From contig NZ_AWFG01000019.1 in the NCBI RefSeq assembly GCF_000682695.1, positions 186,001 through 250,000 of the forward strand: a stretch of DNA of 64,000 nt. The letters are read 5' to 3'. The notes beneath the pieces were generated by a model that worked only from the letters and a program-made list of their open reading frames with translations, searched no databases and was not told where the DNA came from. The position numbers and the translations under genes are program-made. Shown piece by piece: positions 59,463-64,000 of this stretch (positions are counted from its first letter, which is position 1; each line of letters begins with the position of its first letter). This DNA is from Hyphomonas chukchiensis. GTDB lineage: Bacteria; Pseudomonadota; Alphaproteobacteria; Caulobacterales; Hyphomonadaceae.

Positions 59463-59855
59463 TCAGCCTAGTGACTTGTGCGCAAGTGCATCTGCATTGG
59501 CTTCCCAGTTCTGGCCATCGAACTTGTTGATGGTCACGTCCAGCGACTGCCAGTCATCCAGACAGCGCCATGTCACGGCAAACCCGTCCTGATTGGAGCG
59601 CGGCACGTAGAAGCTCTTGATGCCGCACTTGCTGCAGAAGAGATGCTTCGCGCCGCCAGTGTTGAATGTGTACTCGGTCAACATGTCCTGGCCGCTCAGC
59701 AGCCGGAAACGACTGGCGGGAACAATGACATGGATATTGCCGCTCATGGCGCAGATCGAGCAATTGCAATCCTCGACCTCGAAGGCATCCGGCAGGTCGA
59801 CCTCGAAGCGGACGGCGCCGCAATGGCAGCCACCTGCATGGCTGCGCAAAGGCAT
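59463..59855 (-). CDS. GFA family (glutathione-dependent formaldehyde-activating enzyme-like) protein
   Basis: A 130-residue zinc protein. The metal cysteines are in GGCHCGAVRFEV, CNCSICAMSGN and LFCSKCGIKSFYVPRS, the GFA signature. Members bind glutathione adducts or act as carbon-sulfur lyases; most are unassigned. Its ATG overlaps the stop of the YbjN-like gene (TGATG), so the two are coupled. The TRP-rich end (VTWRCLDDWQSLDV) is typical. Confidence 0.9.
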   Translation of the reverse strand: MPLRSHAGGCHCGAVRFEVDLPDAFEVEDCNCSICAMSGNIHVIVPASRFRLLSGQDMLTEYTFNTGGAKHLFCSKCGIKSFYVPRSNQDGFAVTWRCLDDWQSLDVTINKFDGQNWEANADALAHKSLG

Positions 59856-60334
59856 CAGCCTTCTTCCTGCATATGATCCACGAACGAGTCCAGGATGACG
59901 AAGAACAGGTTCACTTCCTCTTCGCCGAGCACGTTCTCGTCGGACGTCATGAATGTGTAGTCGACACCGACGACATAACCGTCTTCATCCGGCCCGCCGA
60001 TCAGAAAAGCCCGGCCGAACGGATAGCTGTCATTGTACTCATTGACCTTCATGTAGTCAGCGAGGGCCGGTGAGCCATCCATGTCGAACGTTGCGAAGAT
60101 CATGTTGGAAACGCAATACTTTGCTGCGTTACAATCCATCATGCGGACGGAATAATTGTAGCCATTCCGATTGGCATCAATACGGGCAATCGTATCATCC
60201 ACCCACTCGATTTCGACATTCGTGCTGTCTGTATTGCGCAGCATTTCCGCCACGGCGTCAGGATTACCGGCATCGGCGGATGCTGTGAAAGCCATGCTGG
60301 CGGCGGCAATTGCGAGGGCGAGTGGCTTCAGCAT
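59855..60334 (-). CDS. YbjN-like periplasmic protein
   Basis: A 159-residue protein with a Sec signal (ALAIAAASMAFTASADA). The mature domain fits the YbjN/bacterial sensory transduction regulator fold (CNAAKYCVSNMIFATFDMDG, ADYMKVNEYND and GRAFLIGGPDEDGYVVGVDY), usually a cytoplasmic T3SS-chaperone-like fold but here exported. Two cysteines (MDCNAAKYC) may pair. It is coupled to the downstream GFA gene. Function is unknown. Confidence 0.75.
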   Translation of the reverse strand: MLKPLALAIAAASMAFTASADAGNPDAVAEMLRNTDSTNVEIEWVDDTIARIDANRNGYNYSVRMMDCNAAKYCVSNMIFATFDMDGSPALADYMKVNEYNDSYPFGRAFLIGGPDEDGYVVGVDYTFMTSDENVLGEEEVNLFFVILDSFVDHMQEEG

Positions 60335-60416
60335 GCGGGTATCCTTTCAGGAATCAGTGGCGGGTCTTTCCGAAATGTCTCACATTTTCAGGTCTCAGAG
60401 CAATATGTGCCGTGGC

Positions 60417-61865
60417 CTAACCAAGCCAGACCGGGGGCCGGCGGTGTGCCCAGGGTGCAGCTCGTTCCAGTTGTCCGGCGAGCGCGAAGAGAAGGCTTTC
60501 CGTCCCGTAGCGACCGCCGAACATCATGCCGATGGGCAGGCCGGAAGGCGCAGTGGCTGTTGGATCTGTCCAATGGAGCGGCACCGTCATGGCGGGGGCG
60601 CCCATCTGGTTGAACACGGGGCAGTGTGGCGTGAAGCTGGCGACAGCGGCGCCCATCGTTTCACGATCAGCGGTGAGCGCCATGACGCCCAGCTTTTCGG
60701 GGGCGCGTGAGAGCGTGGCGGATAGCGTCATGTCAAAGCCGCCTTCGTCGAGGAAGCGTTCATAGGCGATGGCGGCGGCCTGGAAGGCATTGTTGGCGTT
60801 GGCAAGTTCGATCATGGGGACGGTGCGGCCGAGGTGCGCCATGGAGAAGGTGATTGGCTCCAGCTCATCCTCGCGCACGGGGCGGCCGAGCACCTTGGCG
60901 CGGTCGTCGATCATGGCGGCGATATTGGCGGAAATGGTGAAGAGGGCAGCCTTGCCGAGGGCTTCGCCATCCATCTGGGGGGCTGCTTCGACGACGGTGT
61001 GGCCAAGGCTTTCCAGCAGGTTGGCTGTGTATTTGAGGCCGCCTTCAGCGTCAGCGTCAGGCTTTGTGCCGTTCGGCGCGGTGCGCCAGAGGGCGATCTT
61101 CAATGGCTTGGGATCATGGTCCAGCTCTGCCAGGAAGGGCCGGGCCGGGGGCGGAGCATGGTAGCGGCTGCCCGTTTCAGGACCGTGCGTGGCGTCCATC
61201 AGGGCGGCATTGTCGCGTACGCTGCGGCTGAGTGCGTGGACCGTTGAGAGTCCGTTCCAGCCCTCCGTGCGGCCAGGGCCCATGGGGATGCGCCCGCGCG
61301 AGGGCTTCATGCCGAACAGGCCGCAGCATGCTGCCGGAATGCGGATTGAGCCGCCGCCATCGCTGGCCTGCGCAAGCGGCAGGACACCGGACGCGACGGC
61401 CACAGCGGCGCCGCCGGAGGAGCCGCCGGACGTGCGGGTGGTGTCCCATGGGTTGCGTGTCTGGCCGTAGAGGGTGGACTCCGTGGTCGTTGTCAGGCCG
61501 AACTCGGGGGATGTTGTGGCACCGAAGAAGACAAGGCCCGCCTTGCGGTAACGCGCGGCGAGCGTGCTGTCCTCCGTCGCGACATGGCCTTTCCAGGCGA
61601 CCGAGCCCTGCGTGATGGGGGCGCCCTTGATGTCTACCGCGAGATCCTTGGTGACGAAGGGTACGCCGGCGAAGGGGCCGTCACCCAGCTGCTGGTCCAG
61701 CTGTTCACGGGCGATTTCAGGAAAGAGGGCGGAGAAGCAGTTGAGTTCTTCCTGGGCGGCCTCTGCACGGGAGAGGGAGGCGTCCAGCAATTCCGATGGC
61801 TTGACCTGTTTTGTGCGAACCAGTTGGGCGAGGCCCAGCGCGTCATAATCGGTATAGTCATCCAT
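60417..61865 (-). CDS. Amidase signature family hydrolase
   Basis: A 482-residue amidase. The Ser-cisSer-Lys triad is visible: Lys in GVPFVTKDLAVD, and the serines in TSGGSSGGAAVAVASGVLPL with GSDGGGSIRIPAACCG-like sequence following. The family hydrolyses amides, ureas or nitrile-derived amides; it is not GatA, having no gatB/C neighbours. Start 61865 gives the normal family N-terminus (LGLAQLVRTKQVKPSELLDA); an upstream in-frame ATG at 61988 lies within the neighbouring kinase gene and was rejected. Substrate unknown. Confidence 0.9.
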   Translation of the reverse strand: MDDYTDYDALGLAQLVRTKQVKPSELLDASLSRAEAAQEELNCFSALFPEIAREQLDQQLGDGPFAGVPFVTKDLAVDIKGAPITQGSVAWKGHVATEDSTLAARYRKAGLVFFGATTSPEFGLTTTTESTLYGQTRNPWDTTRTSGGSSGGAAVAVASGVLPLAQASDGGGSIRIPAACCGLFGMKPSRGRIPMGPGRTEGWNGLSTVHALSRSVRDNAALMDATHGPETGSRYHAPPPARPFLAELDHDPKPLKIALWRTAPNGTKPDADAEGGLKYTANLLESLGHTVVEAAPQMDGEALGKAALFTISANIAAMIDDRAKVLGRPVREDELEPITFSMAHLGRTVPMIELANANNAFQAAAIAYERFLDEGGFDMTLSATLSRAPEKLGVMALTADRETMGAAVASFTPHCPVFNQMGAPAMTVPLHWTDPTATAPSGLPIGMMFGGRYGTESLLFALAGQLERAAPWAHRRPPVWLG

Positions 61866-61924
61866 TGCCTTGCGTCCTCCGGTTTTTTGCCAGTCTGGGA
61901 CGTCAGGCCGCGAAAGGGAAGAGA

Positions 61925-62971
61925 CTAGGTGTCGTCGAAGGCTTCGGCAGACTGCGTGAGGCTGACGCGGGTACCCTTGCCGGGCCACTCGGTGCGCAGC
62001 TCGCCGCCAGCCTTGCGGGCAAAGGCATCGATGAGACGCGCGCCGAGCCCGCTGCTGCGGCTGGCGGGCTTGGCATTCCCGGGCGTACCGCGTCCGTCAT
62101 CCGTGATGGTGAGGCACCATGGCTGGTGCTCGCCGGACCGGAAGGTGACGTGGATGGTTCCCGTATCACCTTCAGCAAAGGCATGCTTGGCGGCGTTGGT
62201 GACGACTTCATTGGTGACGAGACCGATGGCAACGGCTGTATCTCGCGGAAGGTCTGCCGGATCGCAGTCAAGGGTGATGGAGACCGTATCGCTAAGGAAG
62301 AGGGCGCCTGACAGCTGGCGGATCAATGCCGACAGATAGTCGCGCATGTTGATTTCCTCGACATAGTCACCGCCGCTGTAAATGGCATTGTGAATCGCGG
62401 CGAAGCTGTGGACCCGCGAACCGGCCACCGCCAATGCTTCCTGGACGTCCTCGGAGGGATGATGGCGGCGCTGCATTTCCAGCAGGCTGGCGACCATGGA
62501 GAAATTGTTCTTGGTACGGTGGTCCAGCTCGCGCAGGAGCAATTCATGCGTCCGGATCTGTGCATTGCGCTCGAGCACGGCGCGCCGGACTGCTGCGCGA
62601 AAGAGTTCGGCAAAGACGACGATGACCAGCGCGGCCGCGCCATTCACGATTGTCCGGGCGCCGTCGGCAGGATCAGCGAATTCGAATGAATAGTGATATG
62701 GCAGCACGGCATACCAGGCATAGGCAAAGGCGCCAACAAACGTGACGAGCCCGGATTGCCAACGGCCAAAGAGCGTGGAGATCAGGATGGCCGGATAAAT
62801 AAGGGAATAGGGGCCGGCCGACGCGGCAAACAGGTTGACGAACATGCGGGCGCCGACAGCCGCGAGCACGCAGATAAATCCAAAACCGATCTGGATGATG
62901 ATGGGGGGTATGAAGCGGGGCAGACGATCGACCAGATCGAGTTCACCCAGTCTCGATCTGCGTGTCGTCAT
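61925..62971 (-). CDS. Membrane-bound HWE/HisKA_2-type sensor histidine kinase
   Basis: A 348-residue kinase with four or so N-terminal membrane helices (IIIQIGFGFICVLAAVGARM, GLVTFVGAFAYAWYAVL, VNGAAALVIVVFAELF), similar to DUF4118-type sensors. The phosphoacceptor is in LRELDHRTKNNFSMVASLLE, the HisKA_2/HWE signature. The ATPase has NEVVTNAAKHAFAEGD, TDDGRGTPG and GLGARLIDAFARKAGG. Such kinases in alphaproteobacteria often feed the general stress response (PhyR-NepR-EcfG). No response regulator adjoins it. ATG 62971 with GAGGAG is preferred to a GTG at 62995. Confidence 0.9.
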   Translation of the reverse strand: MTTRRSRLGELDLVDRLPRFIPPIIIQIGFGFICVLAAVGARMFVNLFAASAGPYSLIYPAILISTLFGRWQSGLVTFVGAFAYAWYAVLPYHYSFEFADPADGARTIVNGAAALVIVVFAELFRAAVRRAVLERNAQIRTHELLLRELDHRTKNNFSMVASLLEMQRRHHPSEDVQEALAVAGSRVHSFAAIHNAIYSGGDYVEEINMRDYLSALIRQLSGALFLSDTVSITLDCDPADLPRDTAVAIGLVTNEVVTNAAKHAFAEGDTGTIHVTFRSGEHQPWCLTITDDGRGTPGNAKPASRSSGLGARLIDAFARKAGGELRTEWPGKGTRVSLTQSAEAFDDT

Positions 62972-63051
62972 GGACACTTGCTCCTCACCCGTCACATATA
63001 TTCTATGCGAGGCGCGCGCGGGCTGTACATAACATTTGTTATGACGGGTGC

Positions 63052-63372
63052 TTAATCCAGAATGACCGCCGTGCCGGACACGGCGACCATCATCATGGAG
63101 CCTGACTGGCCGATGACCTGGTAGTCGAACTTGACGCCGACAATGGCGTTGGCGCCGAGACGCTCGGCATCGCGCATCATTTCATCCAAGGCGCCATCAC
63201 GCGTCTCGCGGATGGTCTTCTCGTAGGCATCCGACCGGCCGCCAACAATGTTGGTGAAGCTGGCGAGGATATCCTTTCCGATATGCGCGCCAATAATCAC
63301 TTCGCCGCAGACGATGCCCTTATAGGCGCTGATGGTGCGGTTCTGGATAGTGGGTGTGGTGGAGACGATCAT
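63052..63372 (-). CDS. YbjQ/UPF0145 family protein
   Basis: A 106-residue protein matching the UPF0145 (heavy-metal-binding-like) family along its whole length: [40 protein letters not shown] and [16 protein letters not shown]. The fold assembles into pentamers; the function is unknown. It lies just downstream (5 bases) of the methylmalonyl-CoA mutase gene, on the same strand, and could be cotranscribed with it. Confidence 0.9.
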   Translation of the reverse strand: MIVSTTPTIQNRTISAYKGIVCGEVIIGAHIGKDILASFTNIVGGRSDAYEKTIRETRDGALDEMMRDAERLGANAIVGVKFDYQVIGQSGSMMMVAVSGTAVILD

Positions 63373-63377
63373 GGCCG

Positions 63378-64000
63378 CTACTCCGCTGCCACGTCTGCAC
63401 CATCACCTTCCAGAACTTCCAGCATCTTGATGGCGCTGTCGGCGATGACGGAGCCGGGGGGGAAGATGGCGGTGGCGCCAGCGGCGTAGAGGGCATCGAA
63501 ATCCTGTGGCGGGATGACGCCGCCGACGATGATGCGGGCGTTGGCCGCGCCTTCATTGCCGAGCGCGCGCTTCAGTTCCGGCACCAGCGAGAGGTGGCCA
63601 GCGGCGAGCGAGGACGCGGCAACGATGTCTACACCGGCCTTGCGGGCGTCGGCGGCGGCTTCTTCCGGCGTCTGGAAGAGCGGGCCGATCTCGACATCCC
63701 AGCCAAGGTCCATCAGGGCCGAGGCGACGACCTTCTGGCCCCGGTCGTGACCGTCCTGACCCATCTTGGCGATGTAGATTTTCGGGCGGCGGCCGTGTTT
63801 CTTTTCGAAGACAGCGGCGAGGGACTTGGCGTCCTCTGCGCGCGGGTTGCCTTTGACGCCGCCGCCATAGACACCCTTGATCGAGCGGATGACGGCGCTG
63901 TGGCGGCCCTGGCTGCGTTCGACGGCTTCGGAGATTTCGCCGACAGTGGCCTTGGCGCGGGCAGCGTCGACGGCAAGGGCGAGCAGGTTGCCCTCTGTGC
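63378..64000 (-). CDS. scpA: Methylmalonyl-CoA mutase, large subunit, C-terminal part (truncated by window edge)
   Basis: The last ~207 residues of the mutase; the 5' end lies beyond 64000. The frame is open to the edge, ending the catalytic-domain linker ([16 protein letters not shown]) and then the B12-binding domain. The cobalamin motif is [17 protein letters not shown], the DxHxxG lower-ligand loop, with [19 protein letters not shown] and [17 protein letters not shown]. It interconverts methylmalonyl- and succinyl-CoA in propionate metabolism using adenosylcobalamin. Confidence 0.95.
   Translation of the reverse strand, partial: TEGNLLALAVDAARAKATVGEISEAVERSQGRHSAVIRSIKGVYGGGVKGNPRAEDAKSLAAVFEKKHGRRPKIYIAKMGQDGHDRGQKVVASALMDLGWDVEIGPLFQTPEEAAADARKAGVDIVAASSLAAGHLSLVPELKRALGNEGAANARIIVGGVIPPQDFDALYAAGATAIFPPGSVIADSAIKMLEVLEGDGADVAAE

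Overview
The window is high-GC, densely packed chromosomal DNA of an alphaproteobacterium, most likely of the Hyphomonadaceae or Caulobacterales (Hyphomonas-like). Pointers are a Xanthomonas/Caulobacter-type TonB receptor, a class GN ('marine') sortase with its LPxTG target, relics of a Rhodobacter/Caulobacter-type gene transfer agent, and the order feuPQ - cycHJKL - degP - two-component pair - glnE known from rhizobia. The genus is inferred from gene content, not from a database match.

Layout. 0-10 kb: a small catabolic pair (HCCA isomerase plus SDR) divergent from an HxlR regulator; rRNA modification genes (rsuA, rsmC, rsmI); peptidoglycan genes (PBP1A and a LpoA-like activator); a cytochrome c lipoprotein behind a perfect FNR/FixK box; a broken yraN; dnaJ. 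10-21 kb: a lipoprotein hydrolase, an uncharacterised membrane protein/GNAT pair, a thiolase, a strongly divergent PEP-carboxylase-like protein, rlmB. 21.4-31 kb: tRNA-Tyr and tRNA-Gly, katE, SMP-30, a sortase/target pair separated by a DUF559 gene between two 86-bp repeats, and a TonB receptor. 31-38.3 kb is the most disturbed part: relics of GTA terminase and head-tail connector genes, MarR/GST, a D-amino-acid oxidase-like protein whose domain order looks circularly permuted, a ParD-like/methionine aminopeptidase pair, an orphan ParA with a small partner, and a probable transposase fragment. 38-49 kb: a CbpA-like J-protein, an MHYT-PAS-GGDEF-EAL protein, PepSY, FeuPQ-like two-component system, and the cytochrome c maturation genes cycHJKL (ccmI, E, F, H). 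49-57 kb: prepilin peptidase, an alpha/beta hydrolase-OsmC fusion, degP, an OmpR/EnvZ-type pair and glnE. 57-64 kb: an EF-hand protein beside an ECF sigma/anti-sigma/metal-sensor operon, GFA and YbjN-like proteins, an amidase, an HWE/HisKA_2 kinase, a YbjQ protein and the 5'-truncated methylmalonyl-CoA mutase.

How the genes fit together. The Ccm operon matures c-type cytochromes such as the FNR-box-controlled lipoprotein at 6 kb. PBP1A, the LpoA-like protein, DegP and two OmpR-type systems form an envelope module. The points most worth following up are the permuted oxidase, the DUF559 repeat cassette, the GTA relics, the uncharacterised GNAT/membrane pair, the ParD-like/Map pair with its palindromic operator, and the PEPC-like protein with substituted catalytic motifs. 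No CRISPR array, complete insertion sequence, rRNA operon or prophage was seen.
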